Of a stretch of 64,000 nucleotides of DNA, positions 24,791 through 38,000 are shown piece after piece. Position 1 is the stretch's first letter, and each line of letters opens with the position of its first letter. Position numbers and translations under genes: made by a program. Source of the DNA: Leptoclinus maculatus (taxonomy: Eukaryota; Chordata; Actinopteri; Perciformes; Stichaeidae); assembly GCA_032191485.1 (NCBI GenBank), contig JAVDOI010000001.1, forward strand, positions 30,489,948 through 30,553,947, in the 5' to 3' direction. Under the pieces are notes generated by a model. It had not been told where the DNA came from and ran no database searches. It worked only from the letters and a program-made list of their open reading frames with translations.

Positions 24791-27700
24791 GAAACTAAAG
24801 CAGCTAAATGGAATTCAGCCAATATTAATTATATTATTTACACCTGTGCTTTTCCCACTGTTAGTGTCAAAATGTGTTCTGTGAAAAATGACTATGGTGT
24901 ATTAAAGAGATGTGCAATTTCAAATATATGAAGTTCAATATATGAGGAAGTGGCAGATGACCTTCAGATCACCTCAGGATTACACCAAATCTAATTAACC
25001 TCACATGAAAACACAGGTGAAAGCACCTCATGTGCATATTTAAGTGTAATCACCCAGAAAGCCAATAATGGAATGAAAACAGGCTCACTGCAGAGCAGCG
25101 TCAGGGGTCCCTCCTACGCTTTGACACCTACCCAGATATACATGTGTGTTTGTGTGTGTATGTGTGTGTGTGTGTGGGGGGAATGATTTATAATTAATGA
25201 GCTGATTATAATGTCATCACATAGATTACAAAAGTGAGCACACACACATATGAAACACAAGGGGAAAAACAATGCACACATACAGCACAACAACACACCC
25301 ACACAGGAATATTCAGACACACACCTCCACGCTTCACCAGGACGGCCTACAGTCAGATATCGTGTTCAGACTGGACGTGTCACCTTTACACTTTGAAGTT
25401 TTCTTTCTGTTATGGAGTAATTGCTACTTTAGTGCACAGAATGCATGGATTTAAGTCACTCCACACATTTGCAAAACATAGATCAGAAGTTGTATGTTTC
25501 TATCACTTGCTAACTTTTCATGACCTCTCAAATATGGTGCATGTTCAGGTGTTAAAAATGGGTCAGGTTGGTGGGAGGCATGTTTGGTTTATTTAATTTA
25601 ATTTAATGTTATAATTGGCACCTGGAATTAATTCAAATATTGCAGATTTTTAAGCCAATCCCAACAAGTGTGTTTCCACCAACTATTTTTCAAATGTTCT
25701 CAGGGCAATGACTTTTCTGTGAAGCATAGCATTTCATGGCTGCTTTACACCGTATATTATTACACCACATATATATATTACTTTGAGGAATGACTCTGAC
25801 TCCTTTGTTGACCCTTTTAATCTTTTTTCTGGAGCTTTCTGGTGATGTTGATGAATCTGGTTTGACCTTTGTTGCATGTCACTTTGTAACTTTGTATAGA
25901 AGACAAATTGCTAAAAGAAAAAATACACTGGTAATTATTATAGTTTTCTATTTTCTAGTACATTAGTTATTTGTATGAAAGAGCATATAGATCTACCTCT
26001 TCACATTTATTCATCACCACCACAACCATGAATAGTTGGTCACTGAGCAGCTCCACCAGTAGAGGTGGAAGGTGACAGAATTTTTGGAGGGCATCTGGAC
26101 AGAAGTTATAAAACGAGGGGAAGGTTTTTGTCAGTTCATTCATCAAGCTTGAACTGGCTTTTCTTCTTCTTCACTATTGTTATTGCTAACACTACAGCTT
26201 TGCTGCTTCAGTATTCATGAACTGTTGTTATGTAGCATGATCCTTAATCTTTGCCATGCATCTGACTTAGTAATCACTGTTCTGTTTCACAGTCACTGCT
26301 CCCAGTAATGTGATGCTGAAAATGGGATTCAATTTATTAAACTGATGTGTGATAACAACCCTGTGATGATATTTTAATGGAATTCTATACTGTGCAATCC
26401 GTGCAACCTTCACCCCACCTCTTGCAGATATAAATAACAACAGCAAATAGTTTGTATTGTTTCATACAACTAAGCTGAGGACTTATTTTATATTTAACTA
26501 CATCAACCATAAAACCACATTCTGCACTGAAGCAAATTATCAAGCATGAAAATCAGTACATGACAAAAATCCTAATGACATGCAGCCAAATGATACACAC
26601 TGAAAGCACACCCTGTTGTATTTTAATGTTGTTTTGAAAAAGATGATTTCAATAGCTTCAGGAGCACAGGAAGAGGCTTACTCATCTGGGAAATTTCAAA
26701 TATATGGAATATGGAATATATGGAATATGGAATATATGGAAAAGTGGTTGTCACAGCTTGTGCAGACTGTTTTGCAATGACCTCAGAGACAACAACTTTG
26801 CCTTTGCAGTCATAGCAACACAGTGTTTCCCCTTGAGTATATTACACCGGTGAAATGGTATTTTCAGATCAACTCTAATACAGTAGGAGGCATTTGCGAT
26901 GGTGGCCCAGAAGTACAAAGTAAAATAACATTTCACAAAACGAATGAACAAAACCAAAAACATAATACTATAACAAGTGTGCAGCTGTCGCTATCGGAGT
27001 TCAACAAAAATAGATGAACAGTATTGTCTGTGCTTGTGTAAAATGATCATACACAGTGTAATGAATCCCACATTTCACTGTCTTCATCTCATCTAATTTA
27101 TAGATAAAACCTGCAAAGATAATAGATAATTTGAACTGTTTTTGGTGTCGTATATAACTACAGTTACAATCAGCACAATTAGCCAACATCCTCTTGCAAT
27201 CAGAACTGCTTCCTTTCTGGTTGTACTTTTGACACAATGAGCTCTGCTGGTGGAGAATTTAGGCTAAAAGTGCAATTTACAGTCCCTAAACAAGACAGAG
27301 GCAGCTGAAAATATCTGATGGCATGACCTATAAATCCTGTTTTTCAGCTCAGAGTGATATCAGTGTGTATTCTGTATGTCTGTTAAATATGTTAATTATC
27401 TGTTTTGTGATCTTATAGCCACTTGACTTTATGTAAAGCAATGCCAGATTGTTGGTTGGCCACCACTTTGGTCCAAACTGAAACAACTCTGTAAATTTAT
27501 AACTATTGGATGGATTACCATGAAATGGTGTACAAACAGTCATGGTGCCCGGAGGATGAAGCGTTATGATTTTAGAGGAAACAATGACGTATTTGTGCTT
27601 TTGAGTGAAATGCCTCCACAACTATTACATGGATCGCCACGAAATGTGATAAACAATAATAAATCATGAATCTTTGTTTGTTCTTTTAGATTCTGTCCAT

Positions 27701-30544
27701 CATATAGTTTATCTAGCTGAGAATTCAATTTTCAAGCTCATTGGTTCATGTTCTTTTACTCGTAACCCAAACAGAGTCACCTGGGGCCAAGTTTTATTAA
27801 AGAAAACACACTCTTCATTTTGGGTTTCACCAGAAAACTGCCTGAATCCAGATCTATAAAACTACTTTTCAGTTTCCCTTACTGCATGACCATTTCAATT
27901 ATTGAGTGTACATAAGAGAAAAAAAAGAGATGGTGTACGGACATTAAAGATGATTAAGTGTTGACGGCATGTTTACATGTTAAGTAAAAGCAGGTGTTTG
28001 CCATTTGGGAAAATATCCAAAATATAATTTGTTTCATGTTATCTGGATGATTAAATCTTTGTTGTGCTGTTGTGGTTTCGCTCTATTCCTGTTGTTAGTT
28101 TATTGAGTGTTGTCATCAATGTTAAATGCCAGCATCACATCAGACTGATACCAGACTAATAAATGAGTCTCACATAATATTGGTTGTCATGGTGTGGTCA
28201 TTTGGTTGACATATTCAAAACAGTGTGTCTGCTTGGCCTGCGCTGATGAATAAATATCTAATTTCTTTGCAGTCATAGTTGGAGAAGTATATAAATGTGG
28301 ACTTCTGTGTTCCTGCTGCTGTCTACACTAACTGATTACCTTAGTTTGTTATATTGTGCAGAGCCAAATGCCAGCATCAGACCAGACACTGGGCTTTCTA
28401 CCAGACTAATAAATGACCAGCACCCTCCCACACATTATTGCACACAGTGACACAGTGTCAGTGTGTGTGCAGGTGTCTGTGTCTACAAAGTGGAAAAAGA
28501 TAAGAGAATATATCTGTTTTGGCAAAATTATATTAATGGATTTGATAATAAGCCAAATACTCCACGGTTTCTGATTTCCTACAAGAAAAATATAAAAAAT
28601 GGTGAATGGCAATGTTTACGCATGGATCCACTAGTCTTGAGCAGGCTTTCTCTTACTAGTTAACTTTTGTTCTGGATAAATGTTTTATTAATTAAAAAAA
28701 AAAAAAAAAATCTTTCCGTCAGCTCAATTAATTAGAACAAGATCTATCGTTCTGTTATGTCCTCATTAGCTCTTTGATTGAACTTTTAAGACACACGCTA
28801 ATAGCAAACAACCCATTATATATCTATGTTAGAGGCAGTTAAATGGAATTCAAATGCACACGACTTGCTTAGATTTAAGGGGGAAAAAATGTGAAAACTT
28901 CTGGAGAGTAAAAGGAACTTCATGCTATGTTATATAACAAGATTACCGTAGTGCATTATGTCAACGTAAAGATGTATTACTTTGACAAACCGAAGCTTTC
29001 ACAGTCTTAAATTTCCATTTCAGGGTTCATGCTTGATTTTAAATGTGTCAAATATGGTGTAAAGTGCTTCACTGCTATTCCACTGGCTCTGATTTCAAAT
29101 GAGTTTATTGGCGTTGTCAACTAGAGCATGCATTTAATTTAACACTGTTGTAGTTATGCTAGGACCATTAACTTCATGCAAGCAGTCCATCAGTCCATTA
29201 GTAGAGGTTGAATGGGTGAGAGGAAACTGTGTGTTGGCTAGCTTGGTGGGTCCAAATATTCCTAGAAGAGTATGGCTTGTGTGACAGTTCTGGTTTCACT
29301 GTGTATGTTGGGTTAAAGTTTGACAGTGATGATAAATAACACTGCAGGAGCTGATCTCCTCTTCAGACTCCAGAGTTGCTGCGGTGCTCAGAAAAAGCTT
29401 AGAGTTTGAAATTTTCTCCACTAGGAGATCAGTTTGTTTATATGGACTGTTACGGACTGTTGGAGTGATAATTTACTTATATTTCACCGTAGGATTTAAG
29501 CTGTTAATCGTAACTGAACCACAGTAGATGGACATCCTTTCTGTCACAATATATGTCTCATATTATTAAATGGGAAGATTACAGAAGATTACGAAAAGGC
29601 TGTAGTTACTACAAATATATCAAAATAGACAACAGATTAAAGGATATCTAGCTGTCACCTTCTGTCAGCTACACGGTCATATAAGACACAGCGCAGCCTT
29701 TACTCTCCTCTGCTGCCTGTACATCTGTCTGCTCATGTGGTTGAAGGTGAACAGCTGAAGAGGAGAAGTGAATGTCAAAGGACTGACAGATTGAGAGTGA
29801 GATGGGCAGACATGACAGACAGTCACACACATCAACTCAAAGTCTCACAGGAGAGACAGAAAGGGAAACAAACACTATACTGTGGTAGATGCAGAGGAAG
29901 AAGAATGACAACGGAATTGTGCAATATATTCTTTTCAACACTAATGAAAGATACTTCTTGATAAGAATTTAATTGGCATACATATACGGTTTTTTTTGGA
30001 CTACAACGATGCTTCATCCACAGATTTGAATATGTGGTGATTGCAATGACAGACATAACAAACTCCAATATTAGTCCAGTATAATAGGAATAATGTAGAT
30101 ATCGGATGATGCAGCTCACAATTTACATCCAATGCCAACATTAGCGTTAATGCATGAAATAGTGAGCCTTTCATGTAGCAAGGCAGAGGGTGGGGTGGTG
30201 TTGCTGGTTGATGGGTGTTTGGCAAGTCAGACTCTAACCGTAACAAGTTTAGATGGGTTAACGGACAATATATTTTAATACTCATCTGGTCTCCTTCGGA
30301 GGCTTTTAACCAGGCAGGGTGATCTACAGTTTAGGATGTTGATTTATCAGACGCAACACATTGGAAATGTAAGCAACATGGGTGTTGGTGTTTTTGAATG
30401 GTGTCAAATGCACTGTATTTAAGGATCTGTTACATCTCATGCAAACATTGCTCTCACCTGCTCGGCTACATGATCACACCATTACAAGTGAATATTCAAG
30501 TGAGAGATCTGCAAACACATGACACTGTAGGCCTATGTGTCATA
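24791..30544. other. Gene-free, repeat-bearing spacer
   Basis: No host coding exon is supported. Minor features are GT/CA runs near 25141-25176, a (GGAATAT)n-like run at 26698-26740, a dispersed repeat at 27415-27655, and a direct duplication (28124-28167 against 28364-28417). Confidence 0.5.
27415..27655. repeat. Dispersed repeat with internal subrepeats
   Basis: 'aactattggatggattaccatgaaatggt' (about 27501-27530) and 'caactattacatggatcgccacgaaatg' (about 27619-27647) are diverged copies within one block. The block also has 'ccaccactttggtccaaactg' and 'catggtgcccggaggatgaa'. These phrases occur in a common percomorph dispersed repeat that I recognise by sequence but cannot name. Confidence 0.5.
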
Positions 30545-32226
30545 ATAGATAGATAGATAGATAGATATAGATAGATATAAACTTTATTCATCCCCAGGGG
30601 GAAATTTGTTTGTAGCAGCAGCAAGTTACAGAATATAATAAAATATGAAGTATGGAAATGCACAAACAGTACAATAAAATAGCAGAGCAGATATTGAATT
30701 GAAGAAATAGAATAAAAAATAAGATAAAATAGAATAAAAATGCACAGTATATACGATGAATTAGAATGGTATCAAATGAACAACTAGGTAAACTAAACAA
30801 ACTGAACAGTAGTGCAAGGATCACCAACAACAGCAAGCAAGTGTTGTAGTCATTTGAAGGATGATGATCTGGCCAGAGGTGATTTGTTATAAAGTGTTAT
30901 TGCAGAGGGCAGGAATGTTCTCCTGTATCCGTCCTTGTGACAGCGGAGCTGGATGAGTCTGTTGGAGAAAGTGCTCCGCTGTCCCTGCAGTAGATGGTGG
31001 AGAGGGTGATCCGGGTTATCCAATATGGATAATAGTTTCTTCAGTGTCCTCCTCTCCACCACCTGTTCCAGATAGTCTTGTTTGCAGCCAATGATGGAGC
31101 CGGCCTTCTTAACTAGTTTGTTAAGTCTGTTGGTGTCTCCGGCTCCGATGCTGCTCCCCCAGCAGACTACGGAGAAGTGAAGTGCACTGCCCACAACAGA
31201 CTGGTAGAACATCTCCAACATCTTGCTGCACACGTTGAAGGATCGAAGTTTCCTCAAGAAGAAGAGTCGACTCATCCCCTTCTTGTACACAGCGTTGATG
31301 TTGGCTTTCCAGTTAAGTCTGTTGTTGATGGAGACACCCAGGTACTTCTACTCCTCCACCATGTCCACATCCTCTCCCAGAACTCTCAGCGGTTGTGGAG
31401 CCGTCGTCTTCCTCCTGAAGTCGACCACCATCTCTCTGGTCTTGGCCACGTTCAGCAGCAGGTGATTTCTACCGGCCCACTCCACAAAGTCACCCACCAC
31501 TGACCTGTACTCCTCCTCCCGTCCGTCCCCTATACACCCGACCACCGCAGAGTCATCAGAGAACTTCTGCAGATGGCATGACCCTGAGTTGTACTGGAAG
31601 TCAGTGGTGTACAAGGTGAACAGGAAGGGAGACAGAACAGTTCCCTGTGGGGCTCCAGTATCACTGACCACCACATCAGACAGCACATGGCCCAGTCGGA
31701 CAAACTGTGGTCTGGCCGTGAGGTAGTCAGTGATCCAGGAGACGGTGGACGCATTAACCCCCACCATCTGCAGCTTCTCACTCAGCAGCACTGGTTGGAT
31801 GGTGTTGATTGCACTGGAGAAGTCAAAAAAAGTGATTCTCACAGAGCCACCGGGTCCATCCAGGTGCGACTGGGCTCGCTGCAGCAGGTAGATGATGGCG
31901 TCGTCCACCCCCACACGGGGCTGGTAAGCAAATTGCAGAGGGTCCAGTGAGGATTTCACCTGCGGCCGGAGGTGGGCCAAGACCAGCCTCTCCAGCACCT
32001 TCATCACATGTGACGTGAGGGCAACTGGTCGGTAGTCATTGAGGCCAGATGGTGTCGTCTTCTTTGGTACAGGGACCAGGCACGACGTCTTCCACATCAC
32101 CGGGACTTCCTCTTGCTTCAGGCTCAGGTTGTAGAGGTGTCGAAGGACATCAGAAAGCTGGATGCCGCAGGTCTTCAGGACCCTGGGGCTGATGCCATCA
32201 GGTCCTGCAGCCTTGCCTTGGTGTAT
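30545..32226 (-). mobile_element. 5'-truncated Rex1-type LINE
   Basis: The element reads leftwards: reverse transcriptase region from 32226, stop at 30850, about 260 bp of 3' untranslated sequence, then 'aaactttattcatccccagg' (complement) and a (TCTA/GATA)n tail at 30546-30586. This 3' end and the protein are those of the Rex1 LINEs of fish. The endonuclease half is absent because similarity stops at about 32226, as expected for incomplete reverse transcription. Confidence 0.85.
30850..32226 (-). pseudogene. Rex1-type reverse transcriptase, truncated with one stop
   Basis: One continuous frame covers the palm and thumb and the C-terminal tail. Motifs in order: KAAGPDGISPRVLK, motif A FFDFSSAINT, motif B GAPQGTVLSP, motif C FSDDSAVV, then NHLLLNVAKTREMVVDFRR. 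A single TAG at 31350-31348 interrupts the frame just before KYLGVSI; beyond it the same frame is open to 30850. With the N-terminal endonuclease also missing, the copy is dead, but the low damage suggests a fairly recent insertion. Confidence 0.85.
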
Positions 32227-32232
32227 TCTCAT

Positions 32233-35062
32233 TTGTGTATCTCATTATGTATTCTCTTTTCTGAGATACATACTTGTAATGCGACTTTTCATTTGGACAC
32301 ATAGCGCTGTAAATCCACAACAAAAAATGTGTTGGAGGACTCACAGCTGTGACTGCTATGAGAGTGGGATTTTAATAATACCAATATATTTTCTCTGATT
32401 GGAGAGTTGTAGAGAAAATGAGAGCAGGCGGGAAGAAACCAAACAAGTTATTTTAAGTTCAGTGTTGGTGGAGCAGAGCAACATGATCACTCCTACAAGA
32501 CCATTCAAAACAGCTTCTTCCCTCCTTGTTGGTGATGTAGGAAAATCATTTTCCCTCTGTGGTGGTGTTAGGAGTAAAATATGAATAGGTTCCATCCAGC
32601 AGGAAGTCCTCAAAGCAGCAGGAGAAAACAGTGTAAACATAAGAAAGAATACAACACATAAACACCAAACCACTCTGCACACTCCTCATTGCCAGAGCTC
32701 CCTCTCACTTTACACACAAGCTCCTCCAATGTGTAACAAAGTTGAAGAACCACAGCAAAGTAATGCTGAGATCAGCAAATGTTTCTTCAGGAATCAAATT
32801 CTCATCTGCATAATGGATCTATTATTGATTACTCATCTATTCATTTACGTTTTCAATGTTAATTAACGATTACATTTTGTTCCGATTTAAACTCTATGAC
32901 AAGTATCTAGAGTACATTGTTCATTTTTGTATTTTGGGGTATTTGTTTATTCATAAACATTTTGTTTCCCAACCTTTTTCTCTTTCTGTGTCACTTGTCA
33001 TCACTGAAATATTTTGCTATTAAAAACAGATTTTTAAACATTATAGACACAAACTTGTAGAAATCTCTGTGAACAAACTAATTTCCTTTCTCTAATGTTT
33101 CATGTTGTATTCATACTTGGACCTTTCACAAACAAATTTGAATGCTTTTGCATGAAATATTTAGATACTGTTTGTGACTCAGGGGGAAGCCTGCTCTAGA
33201 AAATACACAGTGTGATACTGTATCAGCCATCATTTATTTAACAGCCCCCCCCCCCCCCCCCCCCAATATCCCTTTACAGAAAGATCCATTCAGTGCTACA
33301 GTCAACTAAATGGTAAAACACAAACCAGCATTAAATCATTTTATTTTCCACCCTTAACCATGCAAAACAACTTAACACACTTCTTTCAGTACATGTGGTT
33401 TTGTGCAACTCAATGAACTGACACTCATTTAAAAAAATAGATGATGCAATTCCCAATAAGGCCGCCCACGTACTTAATGTATGCACTTGTATATAGCACA
33501 TGAAAAACAATGTGCACACAGTACATGGGATACATAGCAGTGGTGTGCCAAATGTCCTCGCAACTAAACTAATAAGATAACTTAGGATGTACATCTGTCT
33601 ATCATCTTATCCCTTTAAATTGAACACTGGCACTTAAACTGTGATGTGTAAGTCCTGTGATTTTAGCCTATAGTAATGATAGTTACAGAAAGGTCATCAT
33701 TACAATCACTCAAATATTCTTTATGTCATATAACATGTTTAGAAGACATCTTCCATGCTGTACACATTAAAAGTGTCAAGTACTGTATGGACTTGACCCT
33801 CCGGTGAAAAACCAGGCTAACGTCCTGTTTGGCCTTATCCTATCGTATCCTACTGAATAGAGGCAATGACAGAAAAGAACCAATTTGAAATACTTGGAAA
33901 CATGTTTTAGCAGAGATGTAAGTAGAGTACAGAATATCCTAATATCACCAAGAATGTAGTGGGAAGTCACATAAAGACAAAAACAAAGAAAAAATCGAAT
34001 TCAACAAATATTTTTGTTTTTAACTTCACTTCAAACCAAACAAAGTTCAGTAATACATTCAATTCACATTATTCACTTGTGCAAGTGCATATCTGTAAAA
34101 CAAAAAAAACACACTGTATTATATGTTGTAGAGCTTTTTTGGAAATGTTGATGAGCCCTCTCATCTGCATGCCAAATGACCCGTTTCACAGCCACTGTCA
34201 GTTGCGTGGCCTGTTATTAACGGTAGTTTGATTGCATGCAGGTCAGCCTCTTCCCCCTTCATTTTCTAAATTTTTCCAGTAAGTTGACTGAAGATGAATA
34301 GGAAATATATTTCTGAGTTTAAGTTAGAGGCAACACTTGTTGTGCTGGACACATCACGAAGGTTCAGCAAGCACTTGTGAACATAATGTGCAGGGCACTG
34401 TCTCAAAGTATTTCCAGTTCTATATACAAATAAGGCAAAAAAATGGAGCTTCAGAGAGATATAGTGTCTCAGCCTAAAATATCTTACATTTGAGTTTTTG
34501 GCATTAGTAGTGTGGATGACAGGAGCTGCTTCACTGCTGGTTGTATAGAGGAGCAGAGCAATGCTTTAATTGGTGGCAAACAAAAAGAGCAATGAACACA
34601 GGTATAAAGCTATACAAAAAAAGTCAGTGCTGTATATTGGTGGTTGTGTGATTGAACTGACCAGACTAATTTCATGTCATATTGTAAAAAAGAAGCACAA
34701 GTGGTTGTATTGGTTTCTGCGTTTATCCCTGAGACCCTTTTGGGCACAATGCAGCTACAAGCAAATCTAAATGAGCTATCATTTCCCACTCATGCATTCA
34801 TACACTGTATGTTAACACAGTAATACTAATTAACACATCAATGGGCCCTGCAAATTATTTTGTGTTGGATACATGCAGTAGCTTTACAGTAAAATTGAAA
34901 AAGGAACACTTCAATATCAAACAATCAATCATTTGGTTGCATAACAGTTCCTTCTAGTCAAAGGTAGTCTCCCACAGTGTCTGCAGCAGTATCTGGACTG
35001 ACTTTTAACCAACTGTGAGTGTTGGCTGGAGTCCATCTGCTGCTTATTGTTCGTCATCTCCA
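32233..35062. other. 3' flank of tspan15; no other gene recognised
   Basis: AT-rich sequence that should include the tspan15 3' untranslated region near its right end. A run of 20 C lies at 33245-33264. No coding exon is supported. Confidence 0.5.
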
Positions 35063-38000
35063 TCAGACCTCTGGCATACACATAAACCATTTTGCCACAT
35101 GGCCCTGCCTCTTGGCAACTCTTTTATTCTCATTGGAGGTCAGCCCGTCCATGTAGTGACCGTACTCACTGATGGCGTCTTCAACACGAGTCATGTACAG
35201 CCAGCTGACTATCACACCAAAGAACTGGAGACAGAAAGAGAAAGGGATAGGAAGGCAGGTCACCATTGAGTGCTTCTCATTTTTAAATGTCTCCTCCTTC
35301 CATTCTCTTGTGGAGACAGAAAGAGAAAGGGAAGCCAAGTATAGGAAGGCAGGTCACCATTGAGTGCTTCTCATTTGTCTTAAATGTCGCCTCCTTCCAA
35401 TCTCTTGTGTCTTAATCCCTCCCGCGTTAGACACGAGGAAGACATGCAAGGAGAGGAATCGCTTTCAGACAAATGAGATGTCTTTTCCTCTGAACCGTTA
35501 TCTGAAGTAATCTCAGTTTCTGATGACAAAAGGAGAGCTGCATCACCTGCCCGTCTGCAGAACATCTCTGCATGCATTAGTTTGTATTTGCGCAGATAAT
35601 GTGATGTACTGTCACTACTAACAGTAGTGAGAATGTGAAATGTCTCTGCATGTTTTCACTTAAATAAACAGCTTTACAAGCATCTGCTCAATCATTAAAA
35701 CAAATTTGTATTTTGTATTTATATTGCAGATAATATTTATATTCCTATAACAGTTCCGTCAAACCACATTTTGTAAAGATACTGTTAAATATATCATATA
35801 TTATATACTTTCTACCCGACTCACAGGGTCTTTTTACCAGCTGTTCAATTAAAATGTTTTCACTGCTGAAGGACAGCATATTATTATCCATAAAAGACCA
35901 AAAATGAAGAGAAAAAAACTTTATGGATATTCATGAAATGTTTTTTGCTTCCGTTTTTAATCAAAATAATTTTTTACTAAATATTGAATCGGAGCTAAAA
36001 TAAAATCTAAACCTGGTGGTGATATTGCACCCGAGTTGAATCAAATGTAATTTGTCCCGGTGATCAGCTGCAGCATCCAATCATTAAACGACTTCTGATA
36101 AAGGGCCGTGTCAGAAATGACTGAGTGTGATGAGAATGTTATTCTGTGTCCGTCACGCCCATAGTGTAAACGCAAAATATGTGTAAATATTGGTTTATAA
36201 GTGTCCCAGTATCTGACATATAGTTTTTTGTAAAGCTAGAAAAATATCAAAGTCAGTTTCAAAAATAAGATCTATTTTTTTTTATTGTATCTGCTGATGT
36301 TTCAAAAGTTCAACTGTCACAATGATATGGAAGAGCGTGTAAAGCATTTTGTGAACATTGAACTGCATATTTTATAACTGTTGATCCAGTGACGTTGTCA
36401 GATATACCCAATGTGAAGGAACTTACATTTTAGTCATCTGAGTTGCTTGCCTGAATGTTTTATTTCACTGTGTATTTCCGCAGAAACTAAAGCTGCACTT
36501 GTTTAATCTCTGCCAAACAAACTCTCACAGGTACAAACAACACCTCTACCCTTTGAGAATAGCAAAAAGTTCAGTACAAAACTCATAAGATCAACACATC
36601 TGTAGGAACATCTCAGTCTTATAGTTGACTGTGTTGTGGGGACATATGTATATCTGCTTAAACATGCAATACCCAATCATAAAATTCGGGTTCAGACTTG
36701 GTTTAAATTAGAGACAACTGGAACTACAGGTTTGACGGAGAATGCACTAACAAGTTTCTCGTGGAGCTTGTGTAGTAAAATTGAGTTATGGCCCATATGA
36801 ACTTCTAAAGACACCAAAAGAAACACTGTTGCATTGGTGAAACATTTGTCTGACATGAACTAAAATAACATTGGAAACAAAGAGACTTGTCAAATGAAAT
36901 CTGCCACAAAAAAAAGGTGGTCTTCTAAAACACAGCTCATCCAAAAAATAAGGACATTTTACTGAAGTTCTTAATTATTACATATTTAACAATTAAACAT
37001 GGAATGGACTTCATCCTCAATTATGCCTAAATCACATAACATAATTTCTTTTTCTCTTAAGGGAGAAGATTACACCTTCCTGTTTCTTCAGCTGATGGTC
37101 GTGTACATTAATGTAACTGTGCACACAGAGATCTTTAACTTTTGATTCACTTCTGCTTCACATTAGGCTTTACTACACTACAACTGTTTTTCATCAGACT
37201 ACATGTTTGGTACAAACCTAAATTACAAACAACAGAGCACCTTTCCTTATACTTGAAGAACAATTTGCACTGAGCATCATGAATAACAAACTGCCTTAAA
37301 TGATGGTGCGTGACAAGTTTGTGACAGTATACGTGTGTGTGTGTGTGTGTGTGTGTACCTGAGGCAGTAGGATCCCTAATAGCAGTCCAGCCATGATCTT
37401 ATAGTTGTCCATCAGCCAGATGAAGAAAGCATCAGTGCAGCCTCGGATATGGATGGTTTTAATCAAGTCCAAACGCTGCAAGACACAAATTGCTTGTTAC
37501 TGTAATTTCAGTTTTAACAGTTAGTGGATACAGTCAAGGACTTGGTTATTAAGGTGTATTACTAGTTTAGTGAATTACATGCATTAAAGACCACATCATT
37601 CAACATTATGACTAATAATCTTACATTTCATGGAAGTCAATCTTTTGAGATCTCACCTCTTTTTCCAACACCTTGTACCCACACATAGTGTTGGCCACTT
37701 CATTAGGCTGGAGGGGAGAGAAGCAGAGAGAAGAGATACAGTTAAGAGGTAGAAATAATATGTTAGATACAGACAGAAGCCTGTGAAGAGGAATCAACAG
37801 CAGACTGAAGAAGGCAAGTTTGTAGTCGACCTTTAACATTAGTGGTGAAAACATAAACAAGACACCAAATTACACACATCATAACTACCTCTCTCATGCA
37901 CACACAGAAGACAGTCCTGAACCGCAAGACTGCTGAAGACATCACTAGAGAAACTGTGTGTGTGTGTGTGAGAGACATTGAGCTAGACACTGACCACAAT

